64,000 nt of DNA from Oxalobacteraceae bacterium (GTDB taxonomy: Bacteria > Pseudomonadota > Gammaproteobacteria > Burkholderiales > Burkholderiaceae_D): assembly GCA_947448025.1 (NCBI GenBank), contig CANFLV010000004.1:1-64000 (forward strand). Reading direction: 5' to 3'. The translations under genes and the position numbers were made by a program. Below are positions 1 through 9,841 of this stretch, one piece after another (position 1 is the first letter of the stretch; every line of letters starts with the position of its first letter). The notes below the pieces were generated by a model, which saw only the letters and a list, made by a program, of their open reading frames with translations, was not told where the DNA came from and did no database searches.

Positions 1-1
1 G

Positions 2-667
2 TTTCGTGGCCTGGGCATGGACAAGGGTCTGGAAATTCTCGCCAAGGTACGCCAGCAAATCGGCGTGCCGGTCCTGACCGATATCCACAGCATTGATGAA
101 ATTGAAGCGGTATCGGCAGTCGTGGATGTCTTGCAGACGCCCGCTTTCCTGTGCCGCCAGACAGACTTCATTGAAGCCTGCGGCCGCTCGGGGCGGCCGG
201 TCAATATCAAGAAGGGCCAGTTCCTCGCGCCGCACGATATGGTGCATGTGATCGCCAAGGCACGCGCTGCGGCGAAAGCGGCCGGCCTGCCGGAAGATAA
301 TTTCATGGCGTGCGAACGCGGTGCCTCATTTGGCTACAACAATCTGGTGTCTGACATGCGCTCACTGGCGATCATGCGCGAGACCCATTGTCCGGTCGTC
401 TTTGATGCCACGCATTCGGTGCAATTGCCGGGCGGGCAGGGCTCGACCTCGGGTGGACAGCGCGAATTCGTGCCGGTGCTGGCGCGCGCTGCTGTCGCCG
501 TCGGTATCGCCGGCTTGTTCATGGAAACGCATCCGGACCCGGCTACCGCAATGTCGGATGGCCCGAACGCCGTACCCTTGAAGCGCATGAAAGAATTACT
601 GTCCACGCTGATCGATCTCGATCGCGTGGTCAAAAAAGGCGTCTTCCTCGAGACGGACTTTGCCTGA
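2..667 (+). CDS. kdsA: 3-deoxy-D-manno-octulosonate 8-phosphate synthase (5' end outside window)
   Basis: Condenses phosphoenolpyruvate with arabinose 5-phosphate to make KDO 8-phosphate, a precursor of the lipopolysaccharide inner core, in the cytosol. The reading frame is already open at base 2 (FRGLGMDKG), so the N-terminal part is missing from the window. The visible part has family hallmarks: [45 protein letters not shown] and METHPDP. The first in-frame ATG at 17 is internal and is not the start. It is followed by eno and ftsB, a common proteobacterial neighbourhood. Confidence 0.96.
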   Translation, partial: FRGLGMDKGLEILAKVRQQIGVPVLTDIHSIDEIEAVSAVVDVLQTPAFLCRQTDFIEACGRSGRPVNIKKGQFLAPHDMVHVIAKARAAAKAAGLPEDNFMACERGASFGYNNLVSDMRSLAIMRETHCPVVFDATHSVQLPGGQGSTSGGQREFVPVLARAAVAVGIAGLFMETHPDPATAMSDGPNAVPLKRMKELLSTLIDLDRVVKKGVFLETDFA

Positions 668-762
668 CCCCTGTACGCTGCAAGCAGGGTGACGCGATCA
701 TTAAAGTAAGCGCCAGCATGAGCCGGCCCAAACAAGAATTTGCTTAAATTTTGGAGATATGA

Positions 763-2046
<1,284 letters not shown>

Positions 2047-2053
2047 GGCCGAT

Positions 2054-2078
2054 GGCCGGCGGCGCAATGCCGCCGGCC
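2054..2078 (+). terminator. GC-rich hairpin between eno and ftsB
   Basis: A perfect 10-bp stem (GGCCGGCGGC, loop GCAAT, GCCGCCGGCC) lies 8 bases after the eno stop. It is not followed by a T-run, so it could be a weak terminator, an attenuator or an mRNA 3' end stabiliser that lowers ftsB expression relative to eno. Confidence 0.45.
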
Positions 2079-2092
2079 TTGCCTGACGCTCA

Positions 2093-2461
2093 ATGCGCCT
2101 GATCCTCATCTGTTTAGTTCTTTTGCTCTTGCTAATCCAGTACCCTTTGTGGCTGGGTAAGGGCGGGTGGCTGCGCGTCTGGGATCTGGACAAACAGGTC
2201 ATCGCCGCGCAAAAGAAGAATGATGAATTAAAGGCGCGCAATGCCAAGCTCAATTCCGAAGTGCAGGATCTGAAAGAAGGCACGGGCGCCGTTGAAGAAC
2301 GCGCGCGCTATGAACTCGGCATGATCAAGGAAAACGAAGTTTTCGTGCAGATTCTTGATCCACGCGTGGTCAAGCCGACCGAGGAATCGATCCCGGCACC
2401 CGCAGCACCTCAGCCTGCCGCCGCGCCAAAACCCGCAGCCGCCAAACCGGTCAGGCATTAA
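2093..2461 (+). CDS. ftsB: Cell division protein FtsB
   Basis: Small bitopic division protein that joins FtsL and FtsQ at the septum. The 122-residue protein has a short cytoplasmic start, one membrane helix (about residues 3-20, very Leu/Ile rich), then a coiled coil (about 28-65, containing [18 protein letters not shown]) and the conserved [11 protein letters not shown] segment near 70-80. The tail is a Pro/Ala-rich stretch of about 25 residues, which is longer than in many homologues. Its place behind eno is the usual one. There is no clear ribosome binding site, so translation may be weak. Confidence 0.9.
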   Translation: MRLILICLVLLLLLIQYPLWLGKGGWLRVWDLDKQVIAAQKKNDELKARNAKLNSEVQDLKEGTGAVEERARYELGMIKENEVFVQILDPRVVKPTEESIPAPAAPQPAAAPKPAAAKPVRH

Positions 2462-2558
2462 TCACCGCTGCGTATCGTGAGCGAAAGGGTGGGGCGCAAT
2501 AAATCGCGCCGCATGCCATCAATGTCTCGATGAACGCAAATGTTCCTTGAAGGATCGC

Positions 2559-2576
2559 AGCGCAATGCATTGCGCT
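2559..2576. repeat. 18-bp perfect palindrome
   Basis: AGCGCAATGCATTGCGCT reads the same on both strands. It lies about 100 bases before the start of the broken Stv-type gene and about 100 bases after ftsB. It may be an operator or a cruciform; no function is shown. The rest of 2462-2675 holds no other recognisable feature apart from a ribosome binding site (GGAG at 2666-2669) for the pseudogene. Confidence 0.45.
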
Positions 2577-2675
2577 TGTATCAATTCACTTCCATGCGAC
2601 AAGCATCAGATATTCCATGCATTCATGAATCGATTCGGTGATGATATTTTCTAATGACAATAGCCGGAGCATGCA

Positions 2676-3365
2676 ATGCCACTCTTTCGTCATGCCGTCG
2701 GCAAGCAAATTTACGTCTGGACCAGTAGCCCCACCGGCAAAAGCAGAAATGCCGCCATGATCACTGCCCATGGATTAAGCACCTGCATGAGCGGCATGAA
2801 TCAGGCACCTGCCGATGTGCGCCTGCATTACTACTGTCCGCATGGTTACATCCTGTCTGATCCTTGACTCGATGCCATTCTCAACGGCGCCATCCCGATC
2901 GTGGAGACACTGCCGGCAAGGCGTAGCCACGATTACATCCTTGCGAAGTACCAGAATTCCGCGACGAACCGCCACAATCATGTTCGAGAAGATTACGAGA
3001 TGATCCTTAAGTCGCCCGAGCGCCTGGCCAGTCAATTCGCCGACGTCAAGGGACGCGTCGAGTCGCCTGCGCGGGGCACCACGCCTTCGACGATCAAAAG
3101 GGAGCGCAAGCAATTGGAGAAGTTGGAACAGACGGGGACCCGCATTCCGATGGATATCATCACCATCAGGAACCGCGGTTTCATGAGTCCGCCACGACTG
3201 TCCTGGGTGCTGAATATATTGGCGCTAAATGGCTTCGCTTACAGCGAGGTGCATTGTAATTTTTGCCGGTCCTTCATTAGCGATGGCATCCTCGGCGCCA
3301 TTCCGGGCTTTGAGCGCGCATTCGGGCTGCGCCCGACGCATCACCCGGATTTCTCGAATTGGTAG
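2676..3365 (+). pseudogene. Stv-type putative adhesin/effector gene interrupted by one TGA
   Basis: Two open segments (2676-2867 and 2868-3365) lie in the same frame, separated only by TGA at 2865-2867. Read through, they give about 229 residues that look like one protein of the 'putative adhesin Stv' family: MITAHG near residue 29, LHYYCPHGYILSDP just before the stop, then LDAILNG, SHDYILAKYQN, and a C-terminal ITIRNRGF and VHCNFCRSF. The residue at the stop is probably Gly (DPGL in relatives), so GGA to TGA is the simplest lesion. A good ribosome binding site (GGAG, 6-base spacing) precedes the ATG. The family assignment is from memory of conserved motifs, not a search. It stands alone among housekeeping genes. 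Confidence 0.6.
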
Positions 3366-3394
3366 GCTCTCGGGCCTGCGCGCCTTAGTGCGCT

Positions 3395-4324
3395 TTAATG
3401 CTTGCTCAGGCTCGGCATCGACAGCGCTTCGACAGTCGTTTCCGTCGCAAACAGCTGCGCGCAATCGACCTTGTCGAACTCGTAATGCTGGCCGCAAAAA
3501 TCACAGTCGATCGCCAGCAATCCTAACTCGGCGATGGCCGTTTCCACTTCCTGCCGTCCCAGCATCATCAGCATATTGCCGACCTTGACGCGATTACAGC
3601 TGCATTGAAAACTCGGGCTGCGCGGATCGAATACGCGGATCGTCTCTTCCCAAAACAAGCGCCGCATCAGCGTCTCGATATCGGTCGTCAGCAGTTCTTC
3701 CGCGCGCAAGGTTTGTCCGAGCATGACGACGCGGTTCCAGGTTTCGAGATCATCATTGACTGGCGCATCGATGCCGCCTTCACGTGGCAATTTCTGCAGC
3801 AGCAGACCGCGCGAGACTTCACCGTCGGCAGCCAGCCAGAGTTTCGTGTCGAGCTGTTCCGAGCGCAGCATGTAACTCTCGATGACTTCGGCGACGGTGT
3901 CGCCATCGAGCGGCACGATGCCCTGATAAGCTTGCTGGCCTGGCAGTTTGTCTTTCGGGTCGAGCGTGATCACGAAGCGACCCTTGCCATGTACATTGAC
4001 CAGCGAGGCCAGTGTGGCATCATCGCTGATGACGACGTCGGGCGCTAATTTTGCCGTGGCGCGCAGGTGCAGTTCGGAGTCGCATTCGACGACCAGAAGG
4101 CGCAGCGGGCCGTCGCCATGGATTTGCATGATGATGGCGCCATTGAACTTCAGGTTCGCCGACAGCAGAGCCGCTGCGGCGAGCATTTCGCCGAGCAGGC
4201 GGCGCACCACCAGCGGGTAATTGCTATGTGACTGTACGTGACGCCATGTGTCTGACAGTTCGACCAGTTCGCCGCGTACCGGTGCACCTTCGAACATGAA
4301 TTTTTGCAGCGTGTCCGTCATCAT
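3395..4324 (-). CDS. hslO: Hsp33 redox-regulated chaperone
   Basis: Holdase chaperone turned on by oxidation and unfolding of its zinc-binding C-terminal region. The 309-residue length is normal. The C-terminal cysteine switch is intact as CSCN followed by CDFCG, about 30 residues apart. Its start codon overlaps the stop of the upstream carbonic-anhydrase-like gene (ATGATG; either ATG could be used), so the two genes are translationally coupled. Confidence 0.95.
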   Translation of the reverse strand: MMTDTLQKFMFEGAPVRGELVELSDTWRHVQSHSNYPLVVRRLLGEMLAAAALLSANLKFNGAIIMQIHGDGPLRLLVVECDSELHLRATAKLAPDVVISDDATLASLVNVHGKGRFVITLDPKDKLPGQQAYQGIVPLDGDTVAEVIESYMLRSEQLDTKLWLAADGEVSRGLLLQKLPREGGIDAPVNDDLETWNRVVMLGQTLRAEELLTTDIETLMRRLFWEETIRVFDPRSPSFQCSCNRVKVGNMLMMLGRQEVETAIAELGLLAIDCDFCGQHYEFDKVDCAQLFATETTVEALSMPSLSKH

Positions 4325-4845
4325 CCTATCCGTTTCAAATTGACTTTGAAGTCTTGCGCGCGCTCGACGTAATTGCGGTTATTGCGCTGTATGCCTTCGA
4401 TTTCCTGCGGGTTCAGCGTGCGCACGGCTTTGGCTGGCGAACCGATGATGAGGCTGTTATCCGGGAATTCCTTGCCTTCGGTGACAAGCGCACCGGCGCC
4501 GACGAGGCAGTTCTTGCCGATCTTCGCGTTATTGAGAATCACGGCCTGGATGCCGATCAGGGCGCCGTCGCCGATGGTGCAGCCGTGCAGCATGGCTTGA
4601 TGGCCGATCGTGACGTTTTTGCCGATGGTGAGCGGGCAGCCCATGTCGGTATGCAGGATCACACCTTCCTGGACATTGCTGTTCTCGCCTACCGTGATCA
4701 GTTCATTGTCGCCACGGATGGTGACGTCGAACCAGACGCTGGCGCCAGCTTCGACGCGGGCCTTGCCGATCACATTGGCGGAATCGGCGATGTAAGCTGT
4801 CGGATCGATGTCGGGGATAAATTCACCCAATTGGTAGATGGCCAT
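4321..4845 (-). CDS. Gamma-carbonic-anhydrase-like hexapeptide-repeat protein
   Basis: Left-handed beta-helix protein of the YrdA/CaiE group, usually trimeric and metal binding; carbonic anhydrase activity is not certain for this branch. About 174 residues with many isoleucine/valine hexapeptide repeats and the expected histidines (HTDMG, IGHQAMLHGCTIGDG). I chose the start MAIYQLGEF at 4845; an in-frame extension to 4899 adds 18 residues not typical of the family and would run into the divergent gene. It is followed, with overlap, by hslO. Confidence 0.88.
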   Translation of the reverse strand: MAIYQLGEFIPDIDPTAYIADSANVIGKARVEAGASVWFDVTIRGDNELITVGENSNVQEGVILHTDMGCPLTIGKNVTIGHQAMLHGCTIGDGALIGIQAVILNNAKIGKNCLVGAGALVTEGKEFPDNSLIIGSPAKAVRTLNPQEIEGIQRNNRNYVERAQDFKVNLKRIG

Positions 4846-4889
4846 GGAATTTTTGTAGAATGGGGAAACCACCATTTTACCGCCTCTGC

Positions 4890-5762
4890 ATGAATCCAAC
4901 TCAAGCGCACGACAAGACCCCCACCGAACTACGCGAGGCAGCGCTGCACTGGCTCCTCATATCCGATCCGATCATGAAAGCCGACGGCGTCAGGACGATG
5001 GCACAGCAGTTCAATGACGGCCAAATCGCGCTCGCATCCGCGCCATTCTTGCAGCCGGATCGCGCCTTGCCCGGCCGTCCCGCGCGCCCCCTCATGGTGT
5101 CGCCGCGCGAAGTCGAGCGCCGCTCGATGCGCACCGTCGAAGGCCGTGCAGCGATGATCCATGCGCTGGCGCACATCGAATTCAATGCAATCAATCTGGC
5201 ACTGGATGCGATCTGGCGCTTTGCCGACATGCCCGATGCCTATTACGCCGACTGGCTCAATGTGGCGGCAGAAGAGTCACTGCATTTTTCGCTGCTGCGT
5301 GAGCATATGGAGTCCCTGGGTTTTGCGTATGGTGATTTCGATGCGCATAACAGCCTGTGGGACATGGTCGAGAAAACTACCGATGATGTACTGGCGCGCA
5401 TGGCGCTGGTACCGCGCACGATGGAGGCGCGCGGCCTCGATGCCTCGCCGCAGATGCGCGCCAAGCTAGCCCAAGCCGGCGACCCGCAAGCCGCGGCCAT
5501 CCTTGACATCATCTTGCGCGATGAGATCGGCCATGTCGCGGTCGGCAATCACTGGTTCAACTGGCTGTGCGTGCAGCGTGGACTGGAACCCTTGGCGACC
5601 TATGCGGCGCTGGCGCGGCAACACAAGGCGCCGACGCCGCGCGGGCCGTTCAATCTCGCGGCGCGATTGGCCGCGGGATTTACGCAGCCGGAGCTGGCGG
5701 CGCTGGAGCGTAGCGCCAACGGTGATTTACACGACGCTGGCAGGCAACAGGCTGGCCATTGA
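4890..5762 (+). CDS. DUF455 ferritin-like domain protein
   Basis: Member of the DUF455 family, a predicted four-helix, ferritin-like diiron protein of unknown substrate. About 290 residues. Candidate metal ligands are spread in the expected order: HIEFNAINLALD (about residue 95), EESLHFSLL (about 127) and DEIGHVAVGNHWF (about 211). The start could be ATG 4890 (MNPTQAH, chosen) or ATG 4860 in the same frame. It diverges from the carbonic-anhydrase-like gene, and its 3' end overlaps the convergent RTX gene by 36 bases. Confidence 0.85.
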   Translation: MNPTQAHDKTPTELREAALHWLLISDPIMKADGVRTMAQQFNDGQIALASAPFLQPDRALPGRPARPLMVSPREVERRSMRTVEGRAAMIHALAHIEFNAINLALDAIWRFADMPDAYYADWLNVAAEESLHFSLLREHMESLGFAYGDFDAHNSLWDMVEKTTDDVLARMALVPRTMEARGLDASPQMRAKLAQAGDPQAAAILDIILRDEIGHVAVGNHWFNWLCVQRGLEPLATYAALARQHKAPTPRGPFNLAARLAAGFTQPELAALERSANGDLHDAGRQQAGH

Positions 5763-7046
5763 AACGGGATGCTCGCCGATGATCGCCAATGCGACATTGA
5801 CGATATCTGCATCCAATACGACATCCCCCGCCGCGAATTGATCGATCGCCAGCGCATTGGGGTGCGTCGCATCGGACACTATGCTGAACCAGTTCACGAT
5901 CGTGATCGCTTTGCTGTTATCGGCGATGGCGATTTGTAAATCCTTGCCCGCGCGCTGGAACACAATCTCGTTCGTGCTGACGTCATTGAACTGGACGACA
6001 TCAAAGCCACTCGCATTGGCACTGCTGAGATTGATGATGAGATCCCGGCCAAGACTGCGATCAAAAATGAAGACGTCGTCCCCGCCACCATCAAGACCGA
6101 TCACATCATTGCCCGCGCCGCCAGTGACGATGTCATTGCCCTCACCGCCGATCAAGATATCGTTACCGGCCATGCCCTTGATGGTATCGTTGCCGGCATT
6201 GCCATACAGTTTGTCATTAGGAAGTGTGCCGAGCATAAGGTCACTACCCCCAGCGCCGATGATGTTTTCAATATCATTGACAGTGTCGATTCCGACGAAA
6301 GCGCCATTCTGCATCCTGGTCACGATCCCGCTGGCGAGATCGACATTCAGATTCAGATTGTCGTTTTGGCTGTAGTCAAGTGTATCCCGCCCGCTACCGC
6401 CATCGAAGCTGGCGTTGTCAGTACCAGCGATAAAGCGATCATCGCCTGCGCCACCGAAGAGTTGGTCACTACCACCGCCACCAATCATCGTGTCATTACC
6501 GGCATCGCCGAACAGGGAGTCACTACCCGCACCGCCGTCGATCCAGTCATTGCCCGTGCCGCCGTTGATTTGATTGGCAAATTGGTTACCTGTCAGGGTG
6601 TCATTAAAGTCCGCCCCCTTGATGTTTTCTATGTCGTAAATATGAACGTGAATGGCCCAGCCTGCCGTTGCATAGCACGTAGCCAGATTCGCACTGATGC
6701 CACCGTTTGAAGGTGGCTTGAATGCGAACGTATCAATCCCCTCGCCGCCTGTGACAGCTGAATAAAAATCGCGATTTTGGCGAGTGTCGATGAAGATCAG
6801 GTCATCGCCGCTACCGCCATCGACCTGGCAGTATTCCTCCGCAGTGCCGCCGATGGTGTCATTGCCAGCGCCGCCATGAATTGTCACATCTTCGCACCGC
6901 ATGTACCTGAGTGTGAGCAGGCCATCAATGTTATTGCCAGAATCGTCCCCGGTGATATCGGCGATATGGTAGGTGACGGGATAGTAGTCGCCGTTCCTGT
7001 CCTCGGCCTGGTACACCTTGCTTGAATAGTCGATTTTGATGCTCAT
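5727..7046 (-). CDS. RTX-repeat (hemolysin-type calcium-binding) secreted protein
   Basis: About 439 residues with roughly a dozen glycine/aspartate nonapeptide repeats of the type GGxGxDxux (for example GGAGNDTIG, GGSGDDLIF, GGTGNDWID, GGAGDDRFI, GGEGNDIVT) that form a calcium-binding beta-roll. There is no N-terminal signal peptide. The C-terminal end is hydrophobic and poorly charged, as in substrates of type I secretion. No protease, lipase or other enzymatic domain is visible. The start at 7046 (MSIKIDYSS) has an AAGGAG site in front; an ATG at 7067 is upstream in frame. No type I exporter genes lie in this window. Confidence 0.82.
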   Translation of the reverse strand: MSIKIDYSSKVYQAEDRNGDYYPVTYHIADITGDDSGNNIDGLLTLRYMRCEDVTIHGGAGNDTIGGTAEEYCQVDGGSGDDLIFIDTRQNRDFYSAVTGGEGIDTFAFKPPSNGGISANLATCYATAGWAIHVHIYDIENIKGADFNDTLTGNQFANQINGGTGNDWIDGGAGSDSLFGDAGNDTMIGGGGSDQLFGGAGDDRFIAGTDNASFDGGSGRDTLDYSQNDNLNLNVDLASGIVTRMQNGAFVGIDTVNDIENIIGAGGSDLMLGTLPNDKLYGNAGNDTIKGMAGNDILIGGEGNDIVTGGAGNDVIGLDGGGDDVFIFDRSLGRDLIINLSSANASGFDVVQFNDVSTNEIVFQRAGKDLQIAIADNSKAITIVNWFSIVSDATHPNALAIDQFAAGDVVLDADIVNVALAIIGEHPVSMASLLPASVV

Positions 7047-7121
7047 ACCTTGCTCCTTCATTCTCAATTTGATTATCGATACGCAGCGTCAGGTAGCGCT
7101 TCGTGAATCAGTCGCGTGATC

Positions 7122-7144
7122 TTGATTGCAATAAAGGCAATCAA
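7122..7144. promoter_or_regulatory. Inverted repeat in the RTX gene upstream region
   Basis: TTGATTGC, 7-base spacer, GCAATCAA: a perfect 8-bp inverted repeat about 76 bases before the RTX start, in an AT-rich stretch (7068-7276). It could be a regulator binding site. No convincing promoter pair is visible beside it. Confidence 0.4.
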
Positions 7145-7276
7145 ATTGAAATGTTATCAAAATAACTATTCCCGTGAGCGTATTATTTTTATGGCAATTC
7201 AAGGTGTCGGGAAAAGTGCACTAAAGCGAAGTTAGAGTGGTGATGCGAGCATCAATTCGACCGATCCGCCTTCGAT

Positions 7277-8023
7277 TTAAGCGGCGAAATCCGCACCGAG
7301 AAGATCGAGGCGATCGGTGCAAAACGCATCGACACCCCAGGCCAGCAGTTCGCGTGCGCGCTCTGGCGTATTGACCGTATAACAAAATACGCCATAGCCG
7401 GCGTCGTGGACGGCGGCGACCTGCGCCTGTGTCAGATGCTGGTGACTGACATGCAGTGAGACCGCATCCAGCGCCAGCATTTGTGCGCGCCAGGCGCTGG
7501 GGACGGCCTTGCAAAGCCAGCCGCGCGGGATCGCAGGTGCGATGTCTCTGGCGGCCAGCAATGCATCGATTGAAAACGAGGACAGCAAGGGCACCAGTCC
7601 CTGATCGCCATGGACGGCAATAGTCTCGCGCAGCAAACGCGCGACGGCGGCGCCGGTGGCGACTTCAAAGCCCGGCGCCGGCTTGATTTCAATATTCATC
7701 CAGATGCGCTGCGCCATGCAGAATGCGACCACGTCCGCCAGGGTCGGCACGGGCTCGCCGGCAAACGCCGCACTGAACCAGGCGCCGGCATCGCGCAGCG
7801 CGAGTTCCTGTGAACTCAGGGATGAGATGGCGCCGCGTCCGGCAATGGTGCGGCCTAGCTGCGCATCATGCATCAGCACCGGCACGCCGTCTGCCGCCAG
7901 CATGACGTCGAATTCAACGGCCTGAAAGCCATGCGCCAGGCCGCAGCGCAGTGCCGCCAGTGTGTTTTCCGGTGCCAGCGTGCCGCCGCCGCGATGGGCG
8001 ATGATTTTCGGGTAGGGCCACAT
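7277..8023 (-). CDS. ugpQ: Glycerophosphodiester phosphodiesterase
   Basis: Hydrolyses glycerophosphodiesters to glycerol 3-phosphate and an alcohol. The 248-residue TIM-barrel protein has the family signature at the start, IIAHRGGGTLAPENT, then EFDVMLAADG and VLMHD with the metal-binding acids and the second catalytic histidine, and later NIEIKP. There is no signal peptide, so it acts in the cytosol like UgpQ rather than GlpQ. It is 33 bases downstream of the acyl-CoA synthetase on the same strand and probably cotranscribed, which fits lipid turnover. Confidence 0.92.
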   Translation of the reverse strand: MWPYPKIIAHRGGGTLAPENTLAALRCGLAHGFQAVEFDVMLAADGVPVLMHDAQLGRTIAGRGAISSLSSQELALRDAGAWFSAAFAGEPVPTLADVVAFCMAQRIWMNIEIKPAPGFEVATGAAVARLLRETIAVHGDQGLVPLLSSFSIDALLAARDIAPAIPRGWLCKAVPSAWRAQMLALDAVSLHVSHQHLTQAQVAAVHDAGYGVFCYTVNTPERARELLAWGVDAFCTDRLDLLGADFAA

Positions 8024-8056
8024 GCTGATCGGCGACTCAGTGAGGCAACATTCGCT

Positions 8057-9778
8057 TCATGCTGGTTTGACGGCGCGGCGTTCTTGCGCGCGCTCTTCTT
8101 CCAGCAGGCGCAAGACGCGCCGTTGCACTTTGCCCGTGGTCGTCATCGGTAACTCTTCAATGAATTCGATTTCCTTCGGATATTCGTAATGCGCGAGCTG
8201 GCCGCGTACATGGCTTTGCAATTCGGCGATCAGCTTGTCGTCGGCGGCGCGGCTGCGTTTGACGGTGGGTAGCAAAACGATGAAGGCTTTAACGAGATTG
8301 CCGCGCTCGACGTCGGGCTTTGGCACCACGGCGGCATTGGCCACTGCGCGATGCTTGAGCAAGCAATTTTCAATTTCAGACGGGCCGATGCGATAGCCCG
8401 CGGCCTTGAACATGTCGTCGGCGCGTCCCTGATACCAGAGATAGCCGGCTTCATCGGCGATGGCGAGGTCGCCCGTGCGGCACCAGTCGCCGGTGAATTT
8501 ATCGGCCGTGCCCTGCGCATTTTTCCAGTAGCCGAGGAAGAAGACCGGATCGGGAGCGCCGTGGATGTCATTGCGATGCATGGCGACTTCACCGATCGTG
8601 CCGGGCGCGACCGGGTGGCCCAGTTCATCGATCAGTGCGACCTGGTGGCCGGGGTAGGGGCGGCCCATGCTGCCGGCTTTGGCCGGCCATTTTTGCGCGC
8701 TGTTACCGACGATGTAATTCATTTCCGTCTGGCCGAACATTTCATTGATGATCACGCCCAGGGCACTCGCGCTCCAGCTGAAGACCGCGTCGCCGACCGC
8801 TTCGCCGGCGCTCATGATGGCGCGCAGCTTGAGCGTGAAATGCTCATGCGGAGCAGGATAGGCCTTCATCATGATTTTCAGTGCGGTCGGGAACAGGAAG
8901 GTATTCGTGACCGCGTATTTTTCCAGCAGGCGGAAGGCCGTCTCGGCACTGAAGCGGCCGCGATAGCCGACGATGGGTTTACCGAAATACAGCGTCGGCA
9001 GCAGCGCATCCATCAAGCCGCCGGTCCAGGCCCAGTCGGCCGGCGACCAGAACACATCGCCCATTTTCGGGAACCAGTTTTGTGAAGCGACGAAACCGGT
9101 CAGATTGCCGATCATCGCCGAATGTGGCAGCAGGGCGCCTTTCGGCGCGCCGGTGGTGCCGCTGGTGTAAATCAGGATCGCCGCTTCATTGGCCAGCGTC
9201 TTGACCGGAATGAAGCTGGCGCTGGCGCGCGCGAGTTCGGCATACCAGTCGAGCGTGACACGGCCATCGCAGTCGACTGCGATGACATGTTCAAGATCGT
9301 GGCAGCGCGGACGCACCTCACTGAGGCTGGCGATGGCGCCTTCATCGGCGATGGCGACCACGGCGCCGCTGTTTTGCAATCGGTATTCAAGTGCTTCGGG
9401 GCCGAACAGGATGGACATCGGCATGGCCACCGCGCCGAGCTGGAAGCAGGCCATCATGGCGATGGCGGTCTCCGGGCGCTGCGGCAAGATGATCGCGATG
9501 CGTTCGCCACGGCGCACGCCGAGTCCGCGCAAGACATTCGAGAGGCGATTCGCCTGCGCCTGCAGATTCGCATAGCTGAGGCTGGCCGTATGTCCGGCAT
9601 CGTCTTCATACAGGATGGCAGTGCGCGTCTTGTCATGCGACCATCGCTGGCAGCAGACCTCGGCGATATTGAAATGCTCGGGCACATGCCAGCGAAATTG
9701 CTGATACAGCTCATCGTATTGATCAAACGCGGTGTCCAGCGTGGAATCAGCAGCAGGTAAATCAAACGCGGGCGTCAT
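8057..9778 (-). CDS. AMP-forming acyl-CoA synthetase
   Basis: Activates a carboxylic acid to its acyl-CoA through an acyl-adenylate. 573 residues. Visible motifs are the phosphate loop IYTSGTTGAPKG (about residue 205), NEMFGQTEMNY, the hinge TGDLAIADEAGYLWYQGRAD, and the catalytic lysine in TTTGKVQRR near residue 550. Length and motifs fit the acetyl/medium-chain synthetase branch; the true substrate cannot be read from sequence. GGAGG precedes the ATG. A perfect inverted repeat in the intergenic region suggests control by a TetR-type fatty-acid regulator (inference). Confidence 0.88.
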   Translation of the reverse strand: MTPAFDLPAADSTLDTAFDQYDELYQQFRWHVPEHFNIAEVCCQRWSHDKTRTAILYEDDAGHTASLSYANLQAQANRLSNVLRGLGVRRGERIAIILPQRPETAIAMMACFQLGAVAMPMSILFGPEALEYRLQNSGAVVAIADEGAIASLSEVRPRCHDLEHVIAVDCDGRVTLDWYAELARASASFIPVKTLANEAAILIYTSGTTGAPKGALLPHSAMIGNLTGFVASQNWFPKMGDVFWSPADWAWTGGLMDALLPTLYFGKPIVGYRGRFSAETAFRLLEKYAVTNTFLFPTALKIMMKAYPAPHEHFTLKLRAIMSAGEAVGDAVFSWSASALGVIINEMFGQTEMNYIVGNSAQKWPAKAGSMGRPYPGHQVALIDELGHPVAPGTIGEVAMHRNDIHGAPDPVFFLGYWKNAQGTADKFTGDWCRTGDLAIADEAGYLWYQGRADDMFKAAGYRIGPSEIENCLLKHRAVANAAVVPKPDVERGNLVKAFIVLLPTVKRSRAADDKLIAELQSHVRGQLAHYEYPKEIEFIEELPMTTTGKVQRRVLRLLEEERAQERRAVKPA

Positions 9779-9799
9779 GCAGCCTCCGGTATAATTAGC

Positions 9800-9811
9800 G
9801 AACGGTCGTTC
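9800..9811. promoter_or_regulatory. Inverted-repeat operator between acyl-CoA synthetase and hydrolase genes
   Basis: GAACG-GT-CGTTC, a perfect inverted repeat, sits in the 63-base divergent region. On the minus strand it lies between a TTGAAT hexamer and a TATA-like stretch leading to the synthetase. On the plus strand a TATAAT (9790-9795) immediately precedes it. Short GAACG/CGTTC palindromes are typical of TetR-family fatty-acid regulators; the regulator itself is not in the window. Confidence 0.5.
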
Positions 9812-9841
9812 TATTCAATTTTTTTGTGCTCAGGATATTCA

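Noticed and set aside
2865-2867. TGA as a selenocysteine codon in the Stv-type gene
   Set aside because: No convincing SECIS-like hairpin directly after it, the position is expected to be Gly, and the gene looks like accessory decay.
3229-3588. Plus-strand ORF across the end of the pseudogene and hslO
   Set aside because: Overlaps hslO antisense and has a composition typical of a shadow frame.
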